DNA of 64,000 nt from Ophiodon elongatus (GCA_016806645.1 JACSYO010000081.1:250501-314500); one strand, 5' to 3'; counted from the first letter of the stretch, positions 11,501 to 19,837 are shown. The notes: generated by a model from the sequence alone, not told the origin. Program-made: numbers and translations.

Positions 11501-14500
11501 CGTTTGCAGTGGGCTACCCCAATGGAATGATCCTTTTGTCCACAACTGAGACCTATGAGAATGAGCAGCCTGTAGTGCTGTCTGTCTTTCAGGTTTGTCT
11601 GCAAAAATGCACTCCAGAAATAGTAATTTACTTCACACCCAAATCACTCGACATATGTGACATAAAATGTACATCATTTTCCACTCTTCTCTTATTGACC
11701 ACTCCACTCTCCCTCACTTCACACTACAGGACAGTGTGGGTTCTCTAAAATGGGACCCCACAGGACACTTGCTGCTCTGTTTGGGGAGGTCAGAAGTAGT
11801 GAAGATACTGGGACGCTCTGGAGGAAACTGGGTGACCCTCCACTCCCTCATCCACTCCAGCACCGTTAACATCGCTGAATGGTGCCCACTCGTTGGCAGA
11901 GTACCTGATCCCAGGCTCATGGTGGCTGCGTGAGTTTACATAACTTATTCTTCTTTCTTTCTCTGATGAATGTTTTGCTTTGTTCCTAACATTACCCTTA
12001 ACTTAACAACACTACAGTATAAAGAAAGAGAAGGGATTAGTGGAACTCTAGTTGTAGGGCGATTGATGTAATCTGATGTATGAATATCATTGAAATTAAT
12101 GTTGGTAGTTTTTCTTCTAAATTCTCATTTAATTCTCCCCAATGTTTCTATAGTGGTTGTCAGAACGGCTCTGTGCATGTCTGGACTCTGCCACAGGGCG
12201 GTACTTTTGTGTCTTTGCCCAACATATTGAACAGCTCCCAGCGCCAAGATAAAAGCACTGATGTCCAGGTCAGTTTGGATTATAGGTTGGAGCTCCTTTT
12301 TGCAGCCCTGGTTCTACAAATATCCTTAAATTGTAGTATGATAAAAGCTTATCAGGATTATATGTGCCAGTCATGCATTCATTTAGTTACATTTTGCAAG
12401 CTGATTTAAGCTCATATAATCATCCACTTCTGTTTCTTTTTACAGCAGGAGAGTGCAAACTGTGTGTTTGTGCTTCATGGCCACATCACAGCAGTGAAGT
12501 CGCTTTCATTTTGCTCCAGTGGACTGGCTCTGGTCTCTGGAGGGATAGGGGGACTGCTCAACATCTGGTCCTTACAGGTCAGAAAACAACATTCACTGTT
12601 TGCTTGACCTGAAGTCAGTGCAAATATTCCTTTACCAGACAGCTAAACCAGGATTGTGTATCATTCAAACATACAGCTGTCAAGAAGTCTCATTTCTGAG
12701 TTTTAACCCCCCTGCATCTCTGTGCATCTTCCAGGATGGTTCAGTCTTGCAGACTGTTACAGGTTTGGGCTCGGTCGTCAGTACTACCTGGGTACCAAAT
12801 TTGGGTGTAGCTGCCTGCTTTGGGAGGTCAAAGGTAATTTGGATCACTCATAACTTTGATTTCCAAGACTTGTTTCCTGTTTTTATTCTAATTCAAACAG
12901 TCTCCTGGCTTTAACTTCATATTTAGCATACAGACGTTTAACAAATCGCAGTGCTTTTCTTCGTACTATTCTATACTAATGTTAACTTCCATATTATTTA
13001 TCAGTTTCTATTAAAGGAGATGCAAAAAATGTTTTGCAGTTGTTTTTTCTCTTGCCTGTGTCACATTACAGTTCTGTTCTGTCATTGTTTTTTTCCAGGA
13101 TGTTTTGTTGATCTGCTGCACCCCTGACTGGATCAGTCAAAATCACGTGCTAGCTTCCTGTCGTATGGTCCTCAGAAGCCAGAACATCCTGGGTCTAAAT
13201 CGAGCACCATGTTTGGCCGTCTTTCTGGAGAGACTGCCCTTGTTGTTGCAGGAGCAGTACAACTATGAGCGGGTCATTACTGCAACTATGCTTTAAGGTT
13301 GTTATTGTGTTTTGTGGGCCTCAGCAGAGACAGATATTTAGAATTCCGTCTCTTATTGCAGACCCATGTGGCGGCCGGTGACCAGCTAGTCCACAGTGCC
13401 TTCCTGCAGAGCCTGGCCTCCCTGAGTGTTGGATTGTCCTTAGAGAAACACCTGTGCCGTTACCCACACCCTCCACACCACCCAAGTCCTGATGCCCACT
13501 CCTGCCCTCCAGAGTGGAGCTGGCTCGCCACTTACGCCACTACCGTCCGCAGCGCTGAGGCTATTGCCAGCGGTACTGCCTTCCCAGAATCCTTCAATCT
13601 TTCCGAGTTTCAGGAGGTGGATGTCATTGAAATCAGCAAGGCACTAGTGAGTGACAGTCGTCTTTGAGCTATTGTTTGTTTAGGAAATGGTTTGATATGT
13701 TTCAGGAATCTGAATATACTGCAATATATACAAGTTTCCCAATGTAGGTATCTATTGAGAGACTTCTCTGTTTACTAGGACAATAGTAAGTGGAGCTTCA
13801 GGATGGATGAACAGCTGATGGCATGGGCCACCACCAGACCAGAGGTAACAGTTTAGCCATCGTGAAACACAATAAAGTCTTTAAGTTACATGTTTCTCTG
13901 TATCTCTCATCTATCTGCTCAATAAGATAGTATTTTATTTTAGCTGGAGAGTGTTGTAGTATATTGTAATTTCTATTTCACCTGCTGTGTGTCTTAGGAC
14001 TGGCAACTAGGGGGGAAGAGTGAGGTCTACTTGTGGGGGAACGGACGTTACGGACAGTTGGCAGGAATGGGAACCAACCTGATGATGCCTACTCTTGCAC
14101 CCTCTCTGTTACAGACCCAACAGGTAGCAACTTTTTTTTACACAGGACACAGACTTTGCACATGATTTCTCCTGTTTTCTAATTTTTCCCTCCCTTTGCG
14201 GGTGTTGTCATTCAGGTTGTGTGTGGCCAGAACTGTTCCTTCCTGGTCCAGTCCAATGGGACAGTGTTGGCTGTAGGAGAAGGACAGTATGGTCGACTGG
14301 GTCAGGGAAATTCTGATGATCTCTATGTCCCCACTATCATCTCTGCTTTTCAAGGTACAGTATTCATCCAGGTGATGAATATTTTTTTTTGCCTCAAACA
14401 ATGTTTTTATCCAAAACCGAAAGAAAAAAAGAACAGTATTGTAACATATTGCAGTATTTCAATTTAATGTAGTAGCTTCTTTTTCTTAGTTTTAGAAGTT

Positions 14501-17500
14501 GATCTTCACTGACTCTCTGATCTGTGGGCAGGGTATGTGGTGACTCAGCTGGTGACGTCCTGTGGATCTGACGGACACTCCATGGCCCTGACTGAGACTG
14601 GGGAGGTGTTCAGTTGGGGGGATGGAGATTTTGGGAAACTGGGCCACGGCAACAGTGAAAGGCAGAGGAGACCTAAACAGATAGAGGCCTTACAAGGAGA
14701 AGAGGTCATTCAGGTAGAGAAAAAGCTGCTTTGAACTCCGATGGGGTAGGAAAAAAGTTCTAAAAGAACGAAAGTTTAAGTGTTAAACACAGAAAAATCA
14801 ATTCATCTCTGTTTTCTGAAATTTTCACATGGATTTCCTTCCTCTTCCCAGCTTGCTTGTGGTTTCCGGCACTCAGCTGTGGTAACAGCAGATGGGAAAC
14901 TGTTCACCTTTGGCAGTGGTGAATCTGGTCGTCTGGGTCAAAGGTCGACATCCAACAAGATGCTGCCTGAAAGGGTGGCTGCCCTAGAGGGATATCATGT
15001 GGGACAGGTGTCATGTGGTCTCAACCACACACTCGTGTTATCCCTTGATGGAATGGTTGTGTGGGCATTTGGAGATGGGGATTATGGAAAATTGGGAACT
15101 GGTTCCTCCACAGCGAAATACTACCCTCAGGTAAGTTAATGGTGACTCAAAAAGGCTCAAATTCAAGAAACCTCAAAAGACAACACAGTTGATTTATGTT
15201 ATTACCTGGTTATGGGGAATACCAAAGTCATGCATGTTATTCTCTCTATTGTATCCATTGCTTAAAATATTTATTCACTGATCTTCACTGAGTGCTTTTA
15301 TTTAATATGGATGACATATTATTTTTGGCTGTTTATCATTTTAGAAAGTGGAGCAGCTTTGCAACAGGGGAATTAAGAAGGTCAGTTGCGGAACTCAGTT
15401 CTCTGTGGCGTTGGCCTGTTATGGACATGTTTACACATTTGGACAAGGTACGTTTTACTGTGGAGGTGCATTGTGAAATTGTGTTGTTGTACTGTGTCTC
15501 CATTTAGCTTTTGAGTCTAAATTACTTGAATTGAAATTCTTAAATTGACCCTTCAAAAAACACTCAAACATGAAGATTTAATTTGTATTTACATCTAAAA
15601 AGTGTAAAATAATACTTATTGTATTACAGTCTGCCACAGTGTCTTTTTGTTTTTGATGCTACAACTTAGTCAGCTAAGCCTGAACTTTTCAACTCTGTCA
15701 CGTTGGGTATTTAAGTAATGAATTGTTCTGATTGGCAAAAGAGTGTTAGTGCGTGACAGGGAGAGAATGTTCTCTTCAAAATCCTTCTAAATCAATTCAC
15801 CAACTTACTTGGCACAATGAAAGCTGCATGCGGAAATGAATATACAATTTTCTTGGCTTAAGTTTTGAGCACATTTGTATATGCCAGTGTGTTACTTGGC
15901 TTCCTTTTGTCACTTAGAGCGTCTGATCGGCCTGCCGGACTCGATGCTGAGGAATAAATCCCGCCCCCAGCTGGTGCCGTCTCTGGAGGGGCTGTTCATA
16001 GAAGACATTGCTGTGGGCTGTGAACATGTGCTCGCCCTGTCCTCCACTGGAGACGTCTATGTTTGGGGCTGCAACAGTGAAGGACAGGTAACCAACATCC
16101 TCTAGAATAAAATCATACACTTCAACAATCTGAAGTGTGCATTCATTGCACGTCAGAAGCATAATTGTTGACGTTTATGTGTGTTTTCCAGCTTGGCCTT
16201 GGGCACGCCAACCCAGTGAAAGAGCCCACGCTCATAACAACCCTCCAGGGGAAAAACATAAGACAGATCTCCGCTGGCCGCTGCCACAGTTCAGCATGGA
16301 CCACCCCCTCTACCTCACTGAAAAACTCAGGTACACAAATACTCTTTGTAGCTATACAAAGAGTATATAAATGTCCCCTTGCGGGACTAATAAAGGAATA
16401 TCTAACCCATACAAGGCAACTCGAGACTGTATTTGTCTCCTTTATCTCCAGGTGGCTCTGGAAGTTTCCAGCTAGGCCTTCCCCAGTTAGTTCCTCCCCA
16501 GTACAACACTCTGAAAGACTGCAGCCCTGATGTCCTCAGCATGCGCCTCAGGGTACTCTACCACTTTTCTGATCTCATGTACAAGTCCTGGAGGCTGCTC
16601 AACCTGGACACCAAGAATTCGGTAATCTTTGATCTCCTTTTCTGCCCTTTCTAATAATGTTTTCACTTACTGCTTGTTAGCCTTCTCTGTGCCTCGCTGT
16701 CATTTTTAATTGTCATGCATTGTAATGCCTCATTCACTTCCTCCTATTTCATTCCCTGTCCTGCACTCTATCCAGATGTTCACGTCACGCTATAGTTCAG
16801 GGACGACAGCCATCATCCGGGGTGATCTCAGAGGTCTTCTATCACCCAAGGTCAACACTCTGCCTCTAGTGCGCTCCATTGGCAGGACAATGACCCAGGG
16901 CAAAACATATGGGCCACAGATCACTGTGAAACGGATTTCCACAAGGTAGGGTTGACCATGATATTCAGTCTTCAGGGGTCAGCTGGTGGAGAAACAGGAG
17001 GTAATCAAATAACTGGCTGTGTTTCCAACTGGTCAACAGGACGTATTTGCATTTCAAGACTTCCGTCCGTTCTTTATATTGCAATTTTCTATTTCTGTTA
17101 TAGCTTATAGGATTTGTTAATCAAAACTTTGATCGATGTCCCCTCCCTTACACAGAGGGCGTTCGAGCAAGCCTATATTTGTGCAGATCGCCAAGCAAGT
17201 GGTCAGCCTGAATCCTCTGGAGCTTCGGCTTCCATCGCGGGCCTGGAAGGTCAAGCTTGTTGGCGAGGGAGCTGACGATGCCGGAGGAGTGTTTGATGAC
17301 ACCATAACTGAGATGTGCCAGGTAGGATGGAAACCACACAGAGAAGCTCTAAGAGCAACAGAGAACGCTAAAATGCAGCCTGGAATATTCTCTGCTGCTT
17401 GTAAATTGACCAAAAGAAATGTGTTTTCACCAGGAGCTGCAGTCTGGTGTGGTGGACCTTCTGATTCATACTCCCAACAGCTTTGCAGATGTGGGCAGTA

Positions 17501-19083
17501 ACACTGACAGGTGCACATTTTGTACTTATCTTTCAATAGTCACCAGCACAATCAGTACCTTTTTTTTTTTTTTTTTGAAAGCATAACAAAACATCAAATA
17601 AAAAAAAAATCATCTTTAACTCTGGCATTGGCTGTGTACCCTAAAGGTTCCTGTTAAACCCAGCGGCACTCTCAGACGATCACATGGTCCAGTTTCGCTT
17701 CCTGGGCATCCTCATGGCTGTGGCTATCCGCACCAAGAAACCTCTGGACTTACATCTGGCTCCTTGGGTGTGGAAACAGCTCTGCTCGATGCCACTGGGA
17801 GAGCCTGACCTGGAGGAGGTGGACCTGCTCACCTACCGAACCCTCCAAGGCATCCTTCACCTGGAAAACAGTGGAATCACAGAGGATAATTTCCATGTGG
17901 TGAGATACTTTGCACGGTCACCTACTACCTTTTCATTCTCTGTTTCCCAATCCCTCACTTTGTTTTTCTATACTATCCTTTTTTTTTAAACTCCTGCCAT
18001 ATCTCCCTATGAAGATGATCCCGCTGGACTCGTTTATGGCCCACAGTGCAGATGGAAGGCTCGTCCCTATAGTTCCTGGAGGTCAAAACATCTCCCTGAC
18101 CTTCGCCAACAAGACTGAATATGTTGAGAGAGCTCTGGACTACAGGCTCCATGAAATGGATTCACAGGTTTGAAATATTGGAGATTGGCAGATCTGTTAA
18201 AATGTATCCACATAACATACAGTATATGCCTGGTTGTTATTATTATACAAATTTACGCAATCTAAATTCACCTTACAGTCCTGACCTACATAGACTGTTT
18301 AATTGTACAATAAAATGGAGTGTGTATTTCTCCCTACTGTATCTGAAACTCATGCATTTTAAACACCAGTCTGCCCACCAGTTTCCATTAGTGCTCACTA
18401 GACAGACTGTTTGTTGTTCTGGTGTTGGTGTTCCCTTTATCTCGTCCTCAGAAGTATCAAAGCTGACGTTGTTCTGTTGTGTCCAGGTGGCAGCAGTCAG
18501 AGAGGGCATGTCCACCATCATCCCTGTGCCCCTCCTCTCTCTGCTGACAGCACAGCAGCTGGAGCAGCTGGTCTGTGGCCTGCCAGAGGTCTCTGTTGAG
18601 ATGTTGAAGAAGCTGGTGCGTTACCGTGACATCACCGAGAGCCACCAGCTTATTGGCTGGTTTTGGCAGAGCTTGGAGGAGTTCACCAATGAGGAGAGAG
18701 TGCTTTTCCTACGTTTCGTCTCTGGCCGGTCCAGGTTGCCTTCCAACCCAGCTGATATCACACAGAAGTTCCAAATCATCAAGGTTGACAGGGTGAGCTC
18801 ATCGCTAACGAAATAACGAGCCTGTTCACACGGACAAACAAAAATAATAGGAGAAACAATAAACTTTTTTTTTTTCCCCCCCTATCATTTCCTTCAGCCC
18901 ATCAACGGCCTCCCCACTGCACAGACCTGCTTCTTCCTGTTTCGCCTGCCCCCTTACACGAGCCAGGCCATCCTCGCTGAGCGTCTGCGGTACTCCATCC
19001 ACAACTGTCCCTCCATCGACATGGACAACTACATGCTGACCCACAACACCGAGCCAGCAGACAGCTCCGAGACAGAGGACTGA
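584..19083 (+). CDS. herc1: HERC1, giant HECT E3 ubiquitin ligase (3' half, 41 coding exons)
   Basis: HERC1 is a cytosolic/Golgi-associated E3 that transfers ubiquitin from an E2 through a HECT-domain cysteine; its RCC1-like domains are linked to ARF/Rab and clathrin binding. The 41 exons joined here are phase-consistent from end to end (7,748 nt, about 2,581 residues plus TGA). Human HERC1 has about 4,861 residues, so roughly the C-terminal 53% is present; RLD1 and SPRY must lie upstream of the window. Domain order agrees with the family: UBA-like segment (exon at 3960), Cys/His module (5640), WD40 repeats (10049-13272), RLD2 (13998-16330) and HECT (17156-19083). The C-terminal third is nearly collinear with the human protein. 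Introns are short, some under 100 bp. No frameshift or internal stop was seen. Identity is very secure; a few acceptor choices (exons at 1229, 4958 and 12446) have in-frame alternatives. Confidence 0.97.
1229..1932 (+). CDS. herc1: herc1 exon b (longest exon in window)
   Basis: 704-nt exon encoding a helical stretch (LLDLIYLMGLLEEQGW), a polar linker with many Ser/Thr/Pro, then a second helical part (LRAVRVSYLLIGALKSL, AELRSVLQYVVQSMVKWAV). The donor is GTATCT. The acceptor is taken as CTAAG at 1224-1228. An in-frame alternative CAG ending at 1252 would remove 24 nt (eight residues), and both keep phase. Confidence 0.9.
2316..2529 (+). CDS. herc1: herc1 exon c (Ser-rich linker)
   Basis: Begins after CTTGCAG and ends at a GTGAGT donor. 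It encodes a Ser-rich, probably disordered linker ending in NPFFPISLL. Its two trailing bases (CA) pair in phase with the single leading base of the exon at 3158, giving Gln. This supports joining those two exons directly. Confidence 0.88.
3158..3327 (+). CDS. herc1: herc1 exon d
   Basis: Begins after CCCTCCAG and ends before GTAAGA. It encodes HMVLTRFPTLTGLVSAPPVL followed by a Ser/Cys/Ala-rich stretch. Only one of the three frames is open, and it fixes the phase with both neighbours. Confidence 0.88.
3960..4043 (+). CDS. herc1: herc1 exon e (UBA-like helix pair)
   Basis: 84-nt exon flanked by CACCAG and GTACTG. It encodes a segment with LLEMGFSMRHIYWAMEAAG, which has the MGF(S)-x-x-x-x-x-x-AL/AM pattern of ubiquitin-associated (UBA) domains. 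The UBA continues into the next exon with helix 3 (IEVLASWMLEHP). It is inferred to bind ubiquitin. Confidence 0.92.
4044..4653 (+). other. herc1: herc1 introns longer than 300 bp: contents
   Basis: This 610-bp intron is AT-rich and otherwise featureless. The same is true of 3328-3959 (starting near a poly-A run at 3470), 879-1228, 1933-2315, 9615-10048, 15448-15917 and 18168-18486. Three introns hold more: 2530-3157 (possible cassette exon), 8516-9003 (hAT-type element) and 10929-11464 (interspersed repeat). Confidence 0.7.
4654..4840 (+). CDS. herc1: herc1 exon f (UBA end and acidic linker)
   Basis: Begins after CCTCCCAG. It encodes the last UBA-like helix (TIEVLASWMLEHPLMEE), then an acidic, Pro/Ser-rich linker. 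The donor is GTCAGG, weaker than its neighbours. Confidence 0.92.
4958..5085 (+). CDS. herc1: herc1 exon g
   Basis: Encodes LLPGLDWIERENFLD followed by an Arg-rich stretch (PPPARRRRLG). The acceptor is taken as TTCATAG. A second in-frame acceptor (ACCAG ending at 4930) would add 27 nt, nine residues. Confidence 0.85.
5260..5465 (+). CDS. herc1: herc1 exon h (acidic linker)
   Basis: Follows CTTTTCAG and encodes a strongly acidic stretch rich in Glu, Asp and Tyr (EESELGYMDDPYHEETYEDL), ending in phase 0. The donor GTAACA runs straight into a (CA)16 repeat. Confidence 0.93.
5469..5500. repeat. (AC)16 microsatellite at a herc1 donor site
   Basis: Pure dinucleotide repeat starting three bases into the intron after the exon ending at 5465. 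Confidence 0.95.
5640..5899 (+). CDS. herc1: herc1 exon i (zinc-finger-like module)
   Basis: Encodes a Cys/His cluster C-x2-C-x9-H-x4-H-x2-C near the start, then a second CSSC pair about 60 residues later. In between is YVDVWFKGECGSNFPFYLLC. The spacing suggests one or two bound zinc ions (inference). Frame is fixed by TTTCAG and a GTATAG donor. Confidence 0.94.
6046..6098 (+). CDS. herc1: herc1 exon j (53 nt)
   Basis: Short exon between TTGCTTCAG and GTAGGG, encoding IKGLTSDLIGQLDSTSD. Phases match both neighbours exactly. Confidence 0.9.
6221..6418 (+). CDS. herc1: herc1 exon k
   Basis: Follows TTTGCTCAG and ends before GTATTA. It encodes LTGLEDFGVLLRPLGL and PDPIAFTEPDPLGALV, a stretch I recognise as characteristic of vertebrate HERC1. 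Confidence 0.95.
6419..8006 (+). other. herc1: Largest herc1 intron in window (1.6 kb)
   Basis: No exon could be supported. It contains a nine-C run followed by AAAAAGGGG at 7291-7308 and otherwise unique AT-rich sequence. Short ORFs here have no recognisable similarity. Confidence 0.7.
8007..8172 (+). CDS. herc1: herc1 exon l
   Basis: Lies after the 1.6-kb intron 6419-8006. It encodes a helical stretch (LGQQAVSLRDSHDRLKALRR and AQILLAYSMVMRALS). Borders are TCACCAG and GTACAT. Confidence 0.93.
8266..8515 (+). CDS. herc1: herc1 exon m
   Basis: Encodes LADIRILVRLMTLAAGGRA, a polar loop and LSFLTSAIGSVVSHSS, an all-helical pattern. It is separated from the previous exon by only 93 bp and ends in phase 0 before GTCAGT. 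Confidence 0.93.
8570..8866. mobile_element. hAT-type miniature inverted-repeat element (297 bp)
   Basis: Left end TAGGGCTGGGAGA and right end (as reverse complement) TAGGGCTGAACAA share an 8-bp terminal inverted repeat. It is flanked by CTAATTAC (8562-8569) and CTAATTAT (8867-8874), a 7/8-matching 8-bp target-site duplication, the hallmark of hAT insertion. The interior is AT-rich with no ORF, so it is non-autonomous. It lies inside a herc1 intron. Confidence 0.75.
9004..9232 (+). CDS. herc1: herc1 exon n
   Basis: Follows CTGTAG. It encodes ELMAAATGVNIGTISDP, a Gln/Ala-rich linker and PTFLVTQNLVSLLTQKGV. The donor is GTGAGA. The preceding intron carries a hAT-type miniature element. Confidence 0.93.
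9313..9614 (+). CDS. herc1: herc1 exon o
   Basis: Starts 80 bp after the previous exon. It encodes a Ser/Pro linker then ELANALAACVLSARLTSKHR, QWAAKQLVQALAA and a C-terminal YSDLAGDLRKSSLKRLEGH that leads into the WD40 region. The in-frame read is open throughout. Confidence 0.94.
10025..10047 (+). repeat. (TTCTG)n pentamer repeat in splice acceptor tract
   Basis: About four units of CTGTT/TTCTG directly upstream of the CAG at 10046-10048, serving as the pyrimidine tract of the exon at 10049. Confidence 0.85.
10049..10176 (+). CDS. herc1: herc1 exon p (WD40 region begins)
   Basis: Encodes VTSCSWNSDQNLLATCSQDK followed by VVQLW, a typical WD40 blade with its C-terminal hydrophobic-L-W. The polypyrimidine tract of its acceptor consists of (TTCTG) repeats. 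Confidence 0.96.
10449..10576 (+). CDS. herc1: herc1 exon q (WD40)
   Basis: Encodes SPVYWSTGGNFLAAPDNKHI and ITIMNIR, the next WD40 blade. Borders are CTCTCCAG and GTAAGT. Confidence 0.95.
10701..10928 (+). CDS. herc1: herc1 exon r (WD40)
   Basis: Encodes VEDQVSRVTALCWAQ, a loop and LLVARLDGSLCWLQVN, a WD40 blade. Follows GTTACTTCAG and ends before GTGAGG. Confidence 0.95.
11035..11432. repeat. Interspersed repeat copy 1 (herc1 intron)
   Basis: Shares scattered blocks in the same order with 23285-23865. These include a block around CACCTACCAGCATGTCTAAAG, the segment leading to GCTAAGCTAACTG, and an end with GTATTAATCTTCGCATCT. The two copies are diverged. The sequence resembles a repeat abundant in percomorph fish genomes (from memory; family name not assigned). 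Confidence 0.65.
11465..11592 (+). CDS. herc1: herc1 exon s (WD40)
   Basis: Encodes PQCVAWHSEDKPFAVGYPNG and MILLS, a WD40 blade. The acceptor (TTTCCTAG) lies only about 35 bp past an interspersed repeat that fills most of the preceding intron. Confidence 0.95.
11730..11929 (+). CDS. herc1: herc1 exon t (WD40)
   Basis: Encodes VGSLKWDPTGHLLLCLGRSE, VVKIL and a second blade start, STVNIAEWCPL, ending before GTGAGT. Confidence 0.96.
12154..12268 (+). CDS. herc1: herc1 exon u (WD40)
   Basis: Encodes AGCQNGSVHVWTLPQGG, the closing strand of a WD40 blade, then a polar linker. Borders are TTCTATAG and GTCAGT. Confidence 0.95.
12446..12577 (+). CDS. herc1: herc1 exon v (WD40)
   Basis: Encodes FVLHGHITAVKSLSFCSSGL, ALVSGGIGGLLNIWSLQ, the clearest WD40 blade in the series (GH...W). 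It has a tandem CAGCAG acceptor, so the first Gln codon may be included or skipped. Confidence 0.95.
12735..12833 (+). CDS. herc1: herc1 exon w (WD40)
   Basis: 99-nt, phase 0 to phase 0. It encodes DGSVLQTVTGLGSVVSTTWV and VAACFGRSK, part of the last propeller blades. Confidence 0.95.
13099..13272 (+). CDS. herc1: herc1 exon x
   Basis: Encodes DVLLICCTPDWISQNHVLAS, GLNRAPCLAVFLERLPLLLQ and EQYNYER. The end matches the HERC1 WD40-to-RLD2 connector. The donor GTCATT is weak, but the phase-0 junction to 13362 is required by the protein. Confidence 0.93.
13362..13646 (+). CDS. herc1: herc1 exon y (WD40-RLD2 connector)
   Basis: Encodes GDQLVHSAFLQSLASLSVGL, a Pro/His-rich loop, then EWSWLATYATTVRSAEAI and FPESFNL. 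This is the same order as in human HERC1. The intron before it is 89 bp. Confidence 0.95.
13779..13844 (+). CDS. herc1: herc1 exon z (66 nt)
   Basis: Short phase-0 exon encoding DNSKWSFRMDEQLMAWATTR then PE, matching the conserved lead-in to RLD2. Confidence 0.95.
13998..14123 (+). CDS. herc1: herc1 exon aa (RLD2 blade 1)
   Basis: 126-nt exon encoding DWQLGGKSEVYLWGNGRYGQ and the rest of an RCC1-type blade. RLD2 is the second RCC1-like propeller, implicated in protein and lipid binding at Golgi membranes (family knowledge). Confidence 0.96.
14216..14354 (+). CDS. herc1: herc1 exon ab (RLD2)
   Basis: Encodes VVCGQNCSFLVQSNGTVLAV and GEGQYGRLGQGNSDD, the classic RCC1 repeat signature. Confidence 0.97.
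14532..14713 (+). CDS. herc1: herc1 exon ac (RLD2)
   Basis: Encodes VTSCGSDGHSMALTETGEVF then SWGDGDFGKLGHGN, an RCC1 repeat nearly identical to mammalian HERC1. Confidence 0.97.
14852..15130 (+). CDS. herc1: herc1 exon ad (RLD2, two repeats)
   Basis: Holds about two RCC1 repeats: CGFRHSAVVTADGKLFTFG and CGLNHTLVLSLDGMVVWAFG, each followed by a G-x-x-G-x-L-G element. Ends in phase 0 before GTAAGT. Confidence 0.97.
15345..15447 (+). CDS. herc1: herc1 exon ae (RLD2)
   Basis: Encodes KVEQLCNRGIKKVSCGTQFS then VALACYGHVYTFGQ. Borders are CATTTTAG and GTACGT. Confidence 0.95.
15918..16087 (+). CDS. herc1: herc1 exon af (RLD2)
   Basis: Encodes ERLIGLPDSMLRNKSRPQLV and an RCC1 repeat (VGCEHVLALSSTGDVYVWG). 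Ends in phase 0 before GTAACC. Confidence 0.96.
16192..16330 (+). CDS. herc1: herc1 exon ag (RLD2 last blade)
   Basis: Encodes LGLGHANPVKEPTLITTLQG and KNIRQISAGRCHSSAW, closing the propeller. Confidence 0.96.
16452..16621 (+). CDS. herc1: herc1 exon ah (RLD2-HECT linker)
   Basis: Encodes LGLPQLVPPQYNTLKD, LRVLYHFSDLMYKSWRLLNL, a helical linker conserved in HERC1. Confidence 0.95.
16776..16945 (+). CDS. herc1: herc1 exon ai (linker to HECT)
   Basis: Encodes LPLVRSIGRTMTQGKTYGPQ and ITVKRISTR, nearly identical to mammalian HERC1. Ends before GTAGGG. Confidence 0.97.
17156..17321 (+). CDS. herc1: herc1 exon aj (HECT N-lobe start)
   Basis: Encodes KPIFVQIAKQVVSLNPLELR and LPSRAWKVKLVGEGADDAGG followed by VFDDTITEMCQ, the conserved start of the HECT N-lobe. 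Confidence 0.97.
17434..17510 (+). CDS. herc1: herc1 exon ak (HECT, 77 nt)
   Basis: Encodes ELQSGVVDLLIHTPNSFADV then GSNTD. Borders are TTTCACCAG and GTGCAC. Confidence 0.95.
17647..17899 (+). CDS. herc1: herc1 exon al (HECT N-lobe)
   Basis: Encodes FLGILMAVAIRTKKPLDLHL, the E2-binding side of the N-lobe, and LEEVDLLTYRTLQGILHLEN. The acceptor is CCTAAAG, after a T-rich tract with a 17-nt poly-T run. Confidence 0.96.
18015..18167 (+). CDS. herc1: herc1 exon am (HECT)
   Basis: Encodes MIPLDSFMAHSADGRLVPIV and PGGQNISLTFANKTEYVERA. The acceptor is ATGAAG, preceded by the pyrimidine stretch CTCCTGCCATATCTCCC. Confidence 0.96.
18487..18792 (+). CDS. herc1: herc1 exon an (HECT N- to C-lobe)
   Basis: Encodes VAAVREGMSTIIPVPLLSLL, the hinge and FVSGRSRLPSNPADITQKFQ. 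The (L/R)FVSGRSRLP motif is typical of HERC-type HECT C-lobes. Confidence 0.97.
18898..19083 (+). CDS. herc1: herc1 last exon (HECT C-lobe, catalytic Cys, stop)
   Basis: Encodes GLPTAQTCFFLFRLPPYTSQ. The Cys codon at 18928-18930 is the expected thioester-forming residue of the HECT C-lobe. It then encodes AERLRYSIHNCPSIDMDNYM and a short acidic tail ending SSETED before TGA at 19081-19083. The C-terminus is collinear with human HERC1. Confidence 0.97.
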   Translation, partial: PINGLPTAQTCFFLFRLPPYTSQAILAERLRYSIHNCPSIDMDNYMLTHNTEPADSSETED

Positions 19084-19440
19084 GGTGGCCAGCTGTGGTC
19101 AACCTGGTGATGAATGTATCTTCGCCCATGCCATGCACATTATGCACTGAACACAGATTTTTATTCGCCAAACCTGTAAGGTAGTGTACTGTACTGTTTA
19201 TATGTTGGTTGACATTAAAGATATGTGTAGTTTTGGTTTTCCAAATGTGCAAGGTGTTGTAATTAATGCAGTGCTTACTCTGAATCAGCACTACAGGGAT
19301 AGAGAATACGATTTTTAAAATATATAGGTGAATAAGCCACAAAAAAGGAGTTAATGTGCCTGTTTGTTTGAAAATATGTAATAATTTAATTACCTGTCCC
19401 ACACAGACGGTATTATTGTAAAATAAAAGAGTGTTTAAAT
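19084..19440 (+). other. herc1: herc1 3' UTR (probable extent)
   Basis: AT-rich sequence after the stop codon. It has an ATTAAA at 19214-19219 and a canonical AATAAA at 19422-19427, either of which could direct cleavage. The end near 19,440 is inferred from the second signal. Confidence 0.7.
19422..19427 (+). terminator. Candidate herc1 poly(A) signal AATAAA
   Basis: Canonical hexamer about 340 nt past the stop codon, followed by a T/GT-rich stretch (GTGTTTAAATAAGTATTTTTGGGG), as expected for a downstream element. Confidence 0.6.
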
Positions 19441-19829
19441 AAGTATTTTTGGGGTCGGCCTATTGATTTTGGTTTCTGCATCCAAATGAGAATTTTATTG
19501 AATTTCTTTCTGAAAAATATACACATCACAATATGTATTTACATTCATATTATGAATTAAGTGAGTATTCTATTAAGTAAGTGAATGCAAAAGCTTGCTT
19601 GTCTTAGTGGGTGGGCTTTCACATACATGGCAACTGCATATTGTGCAGACAGAAGACCAACTAAAAAAAGGAAACGGTCATTAATAGAGCTTTCAAAAGC
19701 CCCAACTGCTGGCAGAAATACAAAGTGTTGTTTTGGTGGAACAGATTAATCACAGATTACTGGACAATTCTGCATTATTACATGACATAAAACATCCTTA
19801 GTTGCTGCTGTTATTTATCAATAATCTAC

Positions 19830-19837
19830 TATATAAG
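19830..19837 (+). promoter_or_regulatory. Candidate TATA box with GC-rich downstream region
   Basis: TATATAAG followed by about 200 bp (19,850-20,060) unusually rich in CpG for this region. That stretch contains an NRF1-like TGCGCATGCC (19939-19948) and an inverted CCAAT box (ATTGG, 19971-19975). It could be a promoter for an unrecognised transcript just past herc1. No transcript evidence is available. Confidence 0.35.

Noticed and set aside
17117..17536. 139-codon minus-strand ORF
   Set aside because: Antisense to two HECT-domain exons; the plus strand is unambiguously HERC1.
18902..19402. 166-codon minus-strand ORF
   Set aside because: Antisense to the last herc1 exon and 3' UTR; no similarity recognised.
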